The position numbers and the translations under genes are program-made. A DNA stretch of 64,000 bases from Microbacterium halophytorum (GTDB lineage: Bacteria > Actinomycetota > Actinomycetes > Actinomycetales > Microbacteriaceae): positions 1 to 64,000 of the forward strand of contig NZ_PNFA01000017.1 of NCBI RefSeq assembly GCF_002970975.1. The letters run 5' to 3'. The notes beneath the pieces are model-generated. The model did no database searches. It was given only the letters and a program-made list of their open reading frames with translations, and had not been told where the DNA came from. Positions 48,652-56,542 of the stretch are shown piece after piece (position 1 is the first letter of the stretch; the number at the start of each line of letters is the position of its first letter).

Positions 48652-49668
48652 ATGGGCGCCCCGCTGCCGCCGTACCCGGAGGCAGAGCCGGTGCTGAGGT
48701 CGCTCGGCGCCGAGGGGACGGGGCTCTCGAACCGGCTGATGATCGGCGAGGCGCTGGCCCACGGGCTCAGCGTCGACAGGAACGAGCGCGGCGTGTTCGT
48801 GTTCGGCGACGACACCGGCCGGACGCACACCTGGAACATGGGCATGTCGGACTTCACGACGCCGCTCGCCCACCGCGTCGCGGAGTACAAGGACGCCGCG
48901 AGCGCGCTGCTCGCCGCCGAGGGGATCGCGGTCCCGGAGCACGCCGTCTTCGGCAGGGGAGAGGCCGATCGCGCGTGGGCGTGGGGCGAGAAGTTCGTCT
49001 CGCTCGTGGTGAAGCCGTTCGACGGGAAGCAGGGCGCCGACGTGCACGTCGGCCTGGCGGGCCGCCCCGAGTTCACGGCGGCGTTCGACGCCGTCGCCGG
49101 CACGGGCGCGGAGCGCATCCTCGTCGAGGAGTTCTGCTCGGGCACCGAGCACCGCTGCCTCCTGGTGCGCGGCGAGTTCGTCGCGGCGACGCGTCGCCGG
49201 CCGGCCAGCGTGGTCGGGGACGGGCGGCGCGGCATCCGGGCCCTCATCGACGAGAAGAACGCCGACCGGGGCCCGATCCACCTGCCGATCGAGCTCGACG
49301 GTGAGGCGACGGAGCGGCTCGCGGAGGCCGGACTGACACCGGATTCCGTGCCGCCGCACGGCGAGCGCGTCACGCTGCGCCGCGCGTCGAACCTGCATCG
49401 AGGCGGCGACGCGATCGACGCGACGGACGAGCTCTCGCCCGATGAGATCGCCTTCGTCGAGACGGCGGCGCGGGCGCTCCCCGGCGGGCAGCTGATCGGG
49501 ATGGACGCTCTGCTTCCCCGCGGCGCGGGGGACGGCGAACCGCGGGTGCTCGAGCTGAACACCAAGCCGATGATCTCGATGCACCACTACCCGTGGGAGG
49601 GCGCGCCGCGGAACGCCGCCCGCGCGATCATCCGCGGCATGTTCCCCGGCGTCTCCGCGGGCCGATGA
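48652..49668 (+). CDS. Cyanophycin-synthetase-like ATP-grasp ligase
   Basis: 338-residue ATP-grasp enzyme resembling the ATP-grasp part of cyanophycin synthetase and of the glutathione-synthesising GshAB fusion. Seen: Lys121 in VVKPFDGKQGADV, VEEFCSGTEHRCLLV near 160, the family-specific RRPASVVGDGRRGIRALIDE near 182-201, and Glu301/Asn303 in LELNTKP. These enzymes form amide bonds between amino acids. It lacks the Mur-ligase-like half of true cyanophycin synthetase. As last gene of the operon, starting 2 bases after its neighbour, it may join an amino acid or peptide to the product; substrate unknown. Confidence 0.83.
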   Translation: MGAPLPPYPEAEPVLRSLGAEGTGLSNRLMIGEALAHGLSVDRNERGVFVFGDDTGRTHTWNMGMSDFTTPLAHRVAEYKDAASALLAAEGIAVPEHAVFGRGEADRAWAWGEKFVSLVVKPFDGKQGADVHVGLAGRPEFTAAFDAVAGTGAERILVEEFCSGTEHRCLLVRGEFVAATRRRPASVVGDGRRGIRALIDEKNADRGPIHLPIELDGEATERLAEAGLTPDSVPPHGERVTLRRASNLHRGGDAIDATDELSPDEIAFVETAARALPGGQLIGMDALLPRGAGDGEPRVLELNTKPMISMHHYPWEGAPRNAARAIIRGMFPGVSAGR

Positions 49669-49698
49669 CTCAGGGGGCCGGATTCCGCAACGTGCGCC

Positions 49699-50331
49699 CT
49701 AGGGGCGGCCGCTCATCTCGGCGGCCGAGACGCCCTCGAGCACGCCCCGCGACAGCGACACCGCCTCGTCGATCAGCTCGGCGGCCGGGGCCCCGCTCGT
49801 GAGCCACTCGTCCGCGAAGTCGTGCGGCACGAGCACGGGGGAGCGGTCGTGGATGCCGGTGAGCCGATCCGGGGCGTCCTGCATCACGATCGAGTAGCAT
49901 GTGTGCTCCTCGCCGTCGGCGGTGCGGCCCGGCCGCGTGACGGCCGCCATCGCGAACAGCTCGCCCGTCGCGAACTCGTGCCACGCGCGCTGGGGCTTCT
50001 GCATCTCGAACCACCGGGTCGCCGGGACGAGCGCACGGGGCGGGAGCGGCCCGCGGCCGGTGCTCAGCCGCTCTGAGCGGGAGTTGATCGATGGGAACTT
50101 GGCGGGTTCGCCGTTCACGAGGTATCCCCACCAGCCCCGTTCGAGCCGGCGCGCGCCGTCGGGCGCCGTGATGATCGGGTTCAGGTTGCGCTTGATCTTT
50201 CCCGTCGGGCGCAGCGTCTCGCCGTCGTTGTCGGCGGCCCAGGTGCGCAGGGCCTCGAGCATGGCCTCGTCGCCCGCGAGGATGTCGCGGGAATCGGTGA
50301 ATCGCGGATCGAGCCCGTACGAAGCGCACAT
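49699..50331 (-). CDS. SOS response-associated peptidase (YedK/HMCES family)
   Basis: 210-residue SRAP-domain protein. It covalently traps abasic sites in single-stranded DNA through the N-terminal Cys2 left after Met removal, protecting them from breakage. The start MCASYGLD supplies Cys2; INSRSERL near residue 80 has the conserved Asn/Arg; the conserved RWFEMQK and the active-site His in IHDRSPVLV near residue 160 are present. Converges on the ATP-grasp operon with only 30 bases between stops. Confidence 0.9.
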   Translation of the reverse strand: MCASYGLDPRFTDSRDILAGDEAMLEALRTWAADNDGETLRPTGKIKRNLNPIITAPDGARRLERGWWGYLVNGEPAKFPSINSRSERLSTGRGPLPPRALVPATRWFEMQKPQRAWHEFATGELFAMAAVTRPGRTADGEEHTCYSIVMQDAPDRLTGIHDRSPVLVPHDFADEWLTSGAPAAELIDEAVSLSRGVLEGVSAAEMSGRP

Positions 50332-50443
50332 GCTCCGAAGGTACCGCCGATTCCCGATGGATGGGGGTGCTCGCGTGACCCGGAACGCGGTTCCGGCGCG
50401 CGGAAACGGTCATGCGCTTCATGCGGGGACGAGCCCGGCCGGG

Positions 50444-51451
50444 TCAGGCGGAGGTCGACGCCCGGATGATCAGCTCGGGCGGGAAGACCGTCTGCCTGGG
50501 GAGGCTCGCCGGGTCCTCCGCCTCCTCCAGCAGTGTGCGCAGCGCGGTGCGGCCGATCATCCGGCCGGGCTGCCTGACCGAGGTCAGCGGGACCGCCGCC
50601 GCGGCGGCGAACGGGATGTCGTCGAACCCGACGAGCGCGAACTCGCGGGGCACGAGGAGGCGCCCGTCGACGATGAGGGACTGCAGCAGGCCGAGCGCGA
50701 TCAGGTCGTTCGCCGCGAGCAGGGCATCGGGCCACTCGCGGCGCGGCCGCGCGAGCAGGCGCCGCCCGGCGTCGATGCCTGCTTCGACCGTCATGCTGTC
50801 GACGGCGATCACCTCGAGGTCGGGCGGGGCATCGGCGTTGTCGACGGCGGCGCGGGCGCCCGCGAGGCGGTCGCTCACCTGGCGCAGCTGGAAGGGTCCG
50901 CCGACGAACGCGAGGCGCCGCCGCCCGATGTCGATCAGGTGCTGGGCGGCCATCCGGCCCCCCGCCACGCTGTCGAGCGACACCGAGGAGAACTCGTTGT
51001 CGGCGTTGAAGCGATCGACGAGCACGGTCGCGATGCCCGCGCGGCGCAGGCTGCGCAGGTGGGGGAGCACGTCGCCGTACGGGGCGAGCAGGATGCCGCG
51101 CACCTGCTGCTGGCGGAACAGGTCGAGGTAGACCTTCTCGCGCCCGGGGTCTTCGTCGGTGCTGCCGTACAGGATGGCATTGCCCCGCTGCGCCGCCTCG
51201 TCCTCGGCGCCGCGCACGACTTCGTTGTAGAACGGGTTCTGGCCGTTCAGCACGACGAAGCCCACCGTCGTGCTGACGCCGGCGCGCAGCTGCCGCGCGG
51301 CGTCGTTGCGCACGTAGCCCAGCTCGTCGATCGCGCGGCTCACGCGGTCGACCGACTCGGCAGAGACCTCGTCGGGGCGGTTCAGCACGTTCGACACGGT
51401 GCCGACGGAGACACCGGCGCGCTGTGCGACATCGCGGATACTGACGGGCAC
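50444..51451 (-). CDS. LacI-family repressor of the rhamnose transporter
   Basis: 335-residue LacI-type repressor. The helix-turn-helix is SIRDVAQRAGVSVGTVSNVL at residues 4-23, followed by the hinge with AARQLRAG, and a periplasmic-binding-protein-like effector domain (QNPFYNEVVRGAEDEA near 71, VGFDDIPFA near 270). It is divergent from an ABC sugar importer of the rhamnose type, so rhamnose or a derivative is the likely inducer. A perfect LacI-type palindrome at 51545-51560 lies just after the importer's predicted transcript start, a repressor position. GTG start with GAAGGAG upstream. Confidence 0.87.
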   Translation of the reverse strand: MPVSIRDVAQRAGVSVGTVSNVLNRPDEVSAESVDRVSRAIDELGYVRNDAARQLRAGVSTTVGFVVLNGQNPFYNEVVRGAEDEAAQRGNAILYGSTDEDPGREKVYLDLFRQQQVRGILLAPYGDVLPHLRSLRRAGIATVLVDRFNADNEFSSVSLDSVAGGRMAAQHLIDIGRRRLAFVGGPFQLRQVSDRLAGARAAVDNADAPPDLEVIAVDSMTVEAGIDAGRRLLARPRREWPDALLAANDLIALGLLQSLIVDGRLLVPREFALVGFDDIPFAAAAAVPLTSVRQPGRMIGRTALRTLLEEAEDPASLPRQTVFPPELIIRASTSA

Positions 51452-51501
51452 CCGTTCTCCTTCGTCTGAGGTGCGTAACGATTGCGTTGCCTTGGCGCGG
51501 G

Positions 51502-51530
51502 TTGTGTAGCGGCCGCGGCGTGATTAACAT
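51502..51530 (+). promoter_or_regulatory. Promoter of the rhamnose transporter operon
   Basis: TTGTGT at 51502-51507, a 17-base spacer, and TAACAT at 51525-51530. Transcription would start near 51537. Confidence 0.5.
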
Positions 51531-51544
51531 TACCGTGAACATCG

Positions 51545-51560
51545 CCTGAATCGATTCAGG
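51545..51560 (+). promoter_or_regulatory. LacI-type operator
   Basis: CCTGAATCGATTCAGG, a perfect 16-bp palindrome with the central CG typical of LacI-family operators. It falls about 8-24 bases after the predicted transcript start of the importer genes. Confidence 0.7.
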
Positions 51561-51604
51561 AGCGTTCACGAATCTGAATGCTTCCCTCGAAGGAGAGGAC
51601 CCCC

Positions 51605-53134
51605 GTGGTCGTCGAAGATCCCGATACCGGCTCGCCAGGGCCGGCGCTCGAGCTCGAACGCGTCGTCAAGTCGTTCGGACCTGTCGTCGCTCTGCGCTCC
51701 GGCAGCCTGTCCCTGCGCCCGAACTCCATCCACGCCCTGATCGGCGAGAACGGTGCGGGGAAATCGACGCTCGTGAAGATCATGGCGGGCCTGTACCGCC
51801 GCGACGCCGGCGAGTTCCGCCTGCACGGCGAGAGCGTCGACTTCACCAGTACGGCGCAGTCGAAGGACGCGGGCATCGCCGTGATCTACCAGGAGCCGAC
51901 GCTGTTCCCGGATCTGTCGATCACGGAGAACATCTTCATGGGCCGCCAGCCCACAGGGAGGTTCGGCCGCATCGACCGCAGGGCGATGCGCGCCGAGGTC
52001 GAGCGGATCTTCGCGCGGCTCGGGGTGGCGCTCGACCCCGACCGGATCACCGAGGGCATGTCGATCGCCGATCAGCAGATCATCGAGATCGCGAAGGCCA
52101 TCTCCCTCGACGCCAGCGTGCTCATCATGGACGAGCCGACGGCCGCGCTCAGCGGCGTCGAGGTCGAGCGGCTGTTCGCCGTCGCGCGCAGCCTGCGCGA
52201 CGAGGGCCGCGCGATCATGTTCATCTCGCACCGCTTCGACGAGGTGTTCGCACTCTGCGACACCGTCACGGTCATGCGCGACGGCTCGTATGTCGCGACC
52301 CAGCCGATCACCGACACGACCGTCGACGACCTCGTCCGCCAGATGGTGGGCCGCGACGTGACCGACCTGTTCCCGAAGGTCGAGACCGAGGTCGGCGACG
52401 AGCTGCTGCGGGTCGAGGGCCTGACCAGCACCGGCCAGTTCCACGACATCTCGTTCAGCGTGCGCGCCGGCGAGATCGTGGCGCTCTCCGGGCTGGTCGG
52501 CGCGGGCCGCAGCGAGGTCGTGCGCGCCGTGTTCGGCGTCGACGGCTACGAGTCGGGGTCGGTCACGATGCTCGGCAAGAAGGTCCCCGCCGGAAAGCCG
52601 ACCGCCGCCATGAGCGCGGGGCTCGCCCTCGTGCCCGAAGACCGCCGCAAGCAGGGCCTCGTGATCGACTCGACCGTCGGCGGCAACACCGCGATGGCGA
52701 TCTGGCGCAGGATCGCCAGGTTCGGCCTGATCACGACGGGGATGGAGCACAGGGCGGCCCGCCCGTGGGACGCCCAGCTCGAGGTGAAGAGCCACGCCCT
52801 CGACACGGTGGTCGGCACGCTCTCGGGCGGTAACCAGCAGAAGGTCGTGCTCGCGAAATGGCTCGCGACCGAGCCCCGCGTGCTGATCGTCGACGAGCCG
52901 ACCCGCGGCATCGACGTCGGCACGAAGGCCTCGGTGCACGCGCTCCTCTCGGAGCTCGCGGGCAAGGGCCTCGGCATCGTCATGATCTCGTCCGAGCTGC
53001 CAGAGGTCCTCGGCATGGCAGACCGCATCCTCGTCATGCACGAGGGGCGCATCACGGCCGAGATCGCCCGCGGCGACGCCACGAGCGAGAACGTCATGCA
53101 CGCCGCGACTCACGCATCGGAGCACCAGTCATGA
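51605..53134 (+). CDS. rhaT: Sugar ABC transporter ATPase, rhamnose type
   Basis: Two-domain ATPase of the RbsA/RhaT type that powers sugar import. 509 residues. Domain 1 has Walker A GENGAGKS at 47-54 and DEPTAALSGVEVERL; domain 2 has a degenerate Walker A (GLVGAGRSE) and the signature LSGGNQQKV with DEPTRGIDVG, as usual for this type. The GTG at 51605 is preferred over an ATG at 51578 because AAGGAGAGGA lies 5-6 bases upstream of the GTG and nothing suitable precedes the ATG. Overlaps the first permease by ATGA. The rhamnose assignment comes mainly from the substrate-binding protein of the same operon. Confidence 0.85.
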   Translation: MVVEDPDTGSPGPALELERVVKSFGPVVALRSGSLSLRPNSIHALIGENGAGKSTLVKIMAGLYRRDAGEFRLHGESVDFTSTAQSKDAGIAVIYQEPTLFPDLSITENIFMGRQPTGRFGRIDRRAMRAEVERIFARLGVALDPDRITEGMSIADQQIIEIAKAISLDASVLIMDEPTAALSGVEVERLFAVARSLRDEGRAIMFISHRFDEVFALCDTVTVMRDGSYVATQPITDTTVDDLVRQMVGRDVTDLFPKVETEVGDELLRVEGLTSTGQFHDISFSVRAGEIVALSGLVGAGRSEVVRAVFGVDGYESGSVTMLGKKVPAGKPTAAMSAGLALVPEDRRKQGLVIDSTVGGNTAMAIWRRIARFGLITTGMEHRAARPWDAQLEVKSHALDTVVGTLSGGNQQKVVLAKWLATEPRVLIVDEPTRGIDVGTKASVHALLSELAGKGLGIVMISSELPEVLGMADRILVMHEGRITAEIARGDATSENVMHAATHASEHQS

Positions 53135-54159
53135 GCACGACAGCAGTGACGGCCCCGGACGCGGGCCGAGTGAGGACGTTCCTTTCGGGAGGCCGGATGC
53201 GGGAGCTGGGCATCCTGCTCGCGCTGATCCTGGTCGTCCTGGCCGCGACGCTCGTGAACCCGAACTTCCTCTTCTCGGGCGACGGCTGGCGCGACCTGCT
53301 TCTGACGCCCGCTCCGCTCATGCTCGTCGCGGTCGGGCAGGCGATCGTCATCATCACCCGCAACGTCGACATCTCGGTCGGATCGATCATGGGGCTCACC
53401 GCCTACATGACCGGCTGGCTGTTCGCGACGTTCCCCGGGGTGCCGATCCCGCTCGTCGTGATCACGGCGATTCTGTTCGGCGCGCTCCTGGGCCTGGTCA
53501 ACGGCATGCTCGTCGCCTTCGCCAAGGTGCCGGCCATGGTGATCACGCTCGGCACGCTGTACGCCTTCCGCGGCATCAACGTGCTGTGGACCGGGAGCAA
53601 CCGGATCAACCCCTCCGATATGCCCCGGGAGTTCCTGCAGTTCGGAACGGCCCAGTTCCTCACGATCCCGCTGCTGACGATCGTCGCGATCGTCGTGCTC
53701 GTCGCCGCCGCCTGGTACATGAAGAACATCCGCTCGGGGCGCGAGATGTACGCGATCGGCTCAGATCCGGATGCCGCGAAGCTGTACGGTCTGAAGACCA
53801 CGCGGCGCGTGCTGACGGCCTTCGTCCTGTCCGGCACGCTCTCGGGCCTGGCCGGCGTGTTCTACGCGGCCCGCTACGGCACCGTCGACTCGCAGGCGGC
53901 CGCGGGGTGGGAGTTCGACGCGATCGGCGCGGCCGTCATCGGCGGCGTCGCGATCGTCGGCGGTGTCGGCACCGTGTGGGGCGCCGCGATCGGAGCATTC
54001 CTGCTCATGACGATCAACCGCGCCCTGCCGATCCTCGGCATCCCCGACTTCTGGCAGCAGGCCGTCGTCGGTGTGCTCATCATCGGCGCCATTATCCTCG
54101 ACCGCGTGCTGGCCCTGCGCCAGAAACGGCGGCTCATCGAAGCGAGGGATGAAGCATGA
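53131..54159 (+). CDS. rhaP: Sugar ABC transporter permease 1, rhamnose type
   Basis: 342-residue BPD_transp_2 permease with about eight to ten membrane helices, starting with ELGILLALILVVLAATLVNP near residue 26. The conserved loop RNVDISVGSIMGLTAYMTG lies near 81-99, and the EAA-like region YAIGSDPDAAKLYGL near 207-221. Forms the membrane channel with the second permease. Overlaps both neighbours by ATGA. The gene symbol follows the order in rhizobial rhamnose operons and is inferred. Confidence 0.85.
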   Translation: MSTTAVTAPDAGRVRTFLSGGRMRELGILLALILVVLAATLVNPNFLFSGDGWRDLLLTPAPLMLVAVGQAIVIITRNVDISVGSIMGLTAYMTGWLFATFPGVPIPLVVITAILFGALLGLVNGMLVAFAKVPAMVITLGTLYAFRGINVLWTGSNRINPSDMPREFLQFGTAQFLTIPLLTIVAIVVLVAAAWYMKNIRSGREMYAIGSDPDAAKLYGLKTTRRVLTAFVLSGTLSGLAGVFYAARYGTVDSQAAAGWEFDAIGAAVIGGVAIVGGVGTVWGAAIGAFLLMTINRALPILGIPDFWQQAVVGVLIIGAIILDRVLALRQKRRLIEARDEA

Positions 54160-55211
54160 CCAGCACGGCACCCGCAACGACGACGACCAACATCGTCCAG
54201 TTCGACTTCGACCGGCCGCTGTGGCGCCGCGTGCTGATGACGCGGGAGTTCGCGATCATCGGGGCGCTCATCCTGGTGGTCCTGGTCGCCTCCGTCGCGG
54301 TCGAGGGCTTCGCCCAGCCGCTGACCTACAACTACCTGCTGCTCGACGTGGCGCCCATCCTGTTCATCGCCCTGCCGATGACGCTCGTGATGACGACGGG
54401 CGAGATCGATCTGTCGGTCGGGTCGATGGCCGGCCTCGCGAGCGTCACGACGGGAGCGCTCGTGCAGGCGGGCACACCGTTCGAAGCGGCGGCCGTGATC
54501 GCGCTCGTCGTCGGCGTGATCGGCGGTGCGTTCAACGGCTATCTCGTCACGGTCGTCGGCCTGCCGTCGCTGGCCGTCACGATCGGAACGCTGGCGCTGT
54601 TCCGCGGCATCGCGGTCGGAATCCTGGGCACGACTGCCGTGACCGAGTTCCCGGAGTTCTGGACCGACCTCGCGAAGGCGAAGATCTCGGGCACCGAGCT
54701 GCCGTGGGTGCTCATCCCGTTCCTCGTGCTGCTCGTCGTCTTCGTGGTGCTCTACCACTTCACGCCGTTCGGCCGCGGGGTCTTCGCGGTCGGCCAGTCG
54801 TCGGACGCGGCCCGCTTCTCGGGCATCGACGTGAACCGCACCAAGTTCATGGTGTTCGTCCTCACGGGCGCCGTGGCGGCGCTCGCCGGCATCTTCTACA
54901 CCCTCCGCTACGGCAGCGCCCGAGGCGACAACGCGACGGGCCTCGAACTGCAGGTGATCGCGGCCGTGGTCCTCGGCGGTGTGTCGGTCTTCGGCGGGCG
55001 CGGCAAGATCCACGGCGTGATCGCCGCGGTGCTGCTGATCGGCGTGCTCTCCAGCGCCCTGCGCCTGTCGGGCGTGACGGCCGACATCATCAACATCATC
55101 ACGGGCGGCCTGCTGATCGTGTCGGTGGTGGGCGCGAGCTTCTTCGCGTGGCTGAAGACGAAGCGCAGCAAGATCTCACCCGCTCGAGCAGCGGCATCCG
55201 CAGCCTCCTGA
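54156..55211 (+). CDS. rhaQ: Sugar ABC transporter permease 2, rhamnose type
   Basis: 351-residue permease, second half of the channel. Hydrophobic start FAIIGALILVVLVASVAVEG near residue 30, conserved TTGEIDLSVGSMAGLASVTT near 79-98, and VFAVGQSSDAARFSGIDVNR near 209-228. It resembles permease 1 but differs enough that the pair is a true heterodimer type, as in RhaP/RhaQ. A stem-loop follows before the substrate-binding protein gene. Confidence 0.85.
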   Translation: MTSTAPATTTTNIVQFDFDRPLWRRVLMTREFAIIGALILVVLVASVAVEGFAQPLTYNYLLLDVAPILFIALPMTLVMTTGEIDLSVGSMAGLASVTTGALVQAGTPFEAAAVIALVVGVIGGAFNGYLVTVVGLPSLAVTIGTLALFRGIAVGILGTTAVTEFPEFWTDLAKAKISGTELPWVLIPFLVLLVVFVVLYHFTPFGRGVFAVGQSSDAARFSGIDVNRTKFMVFVLTGAVAALAGIFYTLRYGSARGDNATGLELQVIAAVVLGGVSVFGGRGKIHGVIAAVLLIGVLSSALRLSGVTADIINIITGGLLIVSVVGASFFAWLKTKRSKISPARAAASAAS

Positions 55212-55219
55212 GGCACCCG

Positions 55220-55240
55220 TCCGGAGGGACCGCCTCCGGA
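55220..55240 (+). repeat. Stem-loop between permease 2 and the substrate-binding protein
   Basis: TCCGGAGG pairs with CCTCCGGA around the loop GACCG, within the 51-base gap. Such hairpins often stabilise the downstream message so that the binding protein is made in excess; that role is inferred. Confidence 0.6.
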
Positions 55241-55262
55241 GCAATCCATGAAAGGAACAACA

Positions 55263-56297
55263 ATGAAGTTCTCTCTGAAGCGTGCGGCCGCAGGCGCGGC
55301 CGTGACCGCGGTGGCAGCGCTGGCGCTGACCGGCTGCGCCGACACGAGCGGCGGCGAGTCGGGCGGCGGCGAGGCCGCATCCGGCGACCTGTCGATCACC
55401 CTGCTGCCCAAGAACCTCGGCAACCCGTACTTCGACGCCTCCGAGGTGGGCGCGTCGGCGGCCGCCGAGGACCTCGGCGCCGAGTTCGAGCAGGTCGGCC
55501 CGACCGAGGCGACCCCGGACGGCCAGGTCAGCTACATCAACACCGCCGCCCAGCAGGGCCGCTCGGCGCTCGTCGTCTCGGCGAACGACCCGAACGCGAT
55601 CTGCGACGCGCTGAACGAGGCGCGCGACGCCGGTACGAAGGTCGTCACCTTCGACTCCGACACGAACACCGACTGCCGCGACCTCTTCATCAATCAGGCG
55701 GACACGGCCGGCATCGCCAAGGTCGAGGGCGACCTCATCGCCGAGCAGATCGGCGAGGAGGGCCAGGTCGCGATCCTGTCGGCCGCCGCGAACGCGACGA
55801 ACCAGAACGCCTGGAACGACGCCCTCGTCGAGTACGTCACCGAGACGTACCCCGACATCGAGATCGTCGACACGGTGTACGGCGACGACGACGATCAGAA
55901 GTCGTTCGACCAGACGGCCGCTCTGCTGTCGAAGTACCCGGACCTCGCCGGCATCGTCTCGCCCACGACGGTCGGAATCGCGGCCGCTGCGCGGTACGTG
56001 TCCGACTCGGACTTCAAGGGTGAGGTGGCCGTGACGGGCCTCGGCACCCCCAACCAGATGCGCGAGTTCATCGAGGACGGCACGGTCGAGGCGTTCGCGC
56101 TGTGGAACCCGGAGGACCTGGGCACGCTCGCGACCTACGCCGCCGGCGCGCTCGCCGCAGGCGACATCGAGGGCGCCGAGGGCGACACCTTCACGGCCGG
56201 CGACCTCGGCGAGTACACGGTAGGCGCCGACGGCGTCGTGCTGCTCGGCGACCCCTTCGTGTTCGACGAGAGCAACATCGGCGACTTCGACTTCTGA
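55263..56297 (+). CDS. rhaS: Rhamnose ABC transporter substrate-binding lipoprotein
   Basis: 344-residue lipoprotein with lipobox LALTGC (Cys25), anchored outside the membrane to capture sugar. The mature start SITLLPKNLGNPYFD, then QVGPTEATPDGQVSYI, VVSANDPNAICDAL and DSDTNTDCRDLFINQADT are characteristic of RhaS-type rhamnose-binding proteins, which sets this importer apart from ribose or xylose systems. The ATG at 55263 is preferred over one 15 bases upstream because AAAGGA precedes it and the signal peptide then starts MKFSLKRA. The name is the rhizobial one and is unrelated to the E. coli regulator RhaS. Confidence 0.88.
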   Translation: MKFSLKRAAAGAAVTAVAALALTGCADTSGGESGGGEAASGDLSITLLPKNLGNPYFDASEVGASAAAEDLGAEFEQVGPTEATPDGQVSYINTAAQQGRSALVVSANDPNAICDALNEARDAGTKVVTFDSDTNTDCRDLFINQADTAGIAKVEGDLIAEQIGEEGQVAILSAAANATNQNAWNDALVEYVTETYPDIEIVDTVYGDDDDQKSFDQTAALLSKYPDLAGIVSPTTVGIAAAARYVSDSDFKGEVAVTGLGTPNQMREFIEDGTVEAFALWNPEDLGTLATYAAGALAAGDIEGAEGDTFTAGDLGEYTVGADGVVLLGDPFVFDESNIGDFDF

Positions 56298-56303
56298 GCC
56301 GCC

Positions 56304-56336
56304 CGGGGTGCCCCGCTTCAGCGGCGGTGCACCCCG
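56304..56336 (+). terminator. Stem-loop after the rhamnose-binding protein gene
   Basis: CGGGGTGC (56304-56311) pairs with GCACCCCG (56329-56336); an inner CCGC/GCGG pair sits in the loop. No T-run. Confidence 0.5.
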
Positions 56337-56418
56337 CTTCATGACTTCCCGGATGCGCCGCCGCGCCCATCCGGTGTGAGCGTCGACCGGCACACCAGCC
56401 CGTCGCCCGCTCAACAGC

Positions 56419-56440
56419 CTTCGGCGCTCGCGCGCCGAAG
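56419..56440 (+). terminator. Second stem-loop before the GH106-like gene
   Basis: CTTCGGCGC and GCGCCGAAG around TCGC, a perfect 9-bp stem. With the upstream stem-loop it separates transporter and hydrolase messages. Confidence 0.5.
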
Positions 56441-56542
56441 CGGCGGTGGCGCCGACATCCCGGCCGGATGACGTCGGCGGCCGCGACCGCGGCGCCAGCG
56501 CGCCCGCAAGCAGTTCCGTTCAATGATGAAGGGGTACATTCC

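Noticed and set aside
51474..51496. A second LacI operator around GCGTAACGATTGCG near the repressor start
   Set aside because: The dyad is imperfect and differs from the 51545 palindrome, so it was not listed as a site.
51578..51604. ATG at 51578 as start of the transporter ATPase
   Set aside because: It lacks a ribosome-binding site and adds nine residues without family similarity; the GTG at 51605 follows AAGGAGAGGA.
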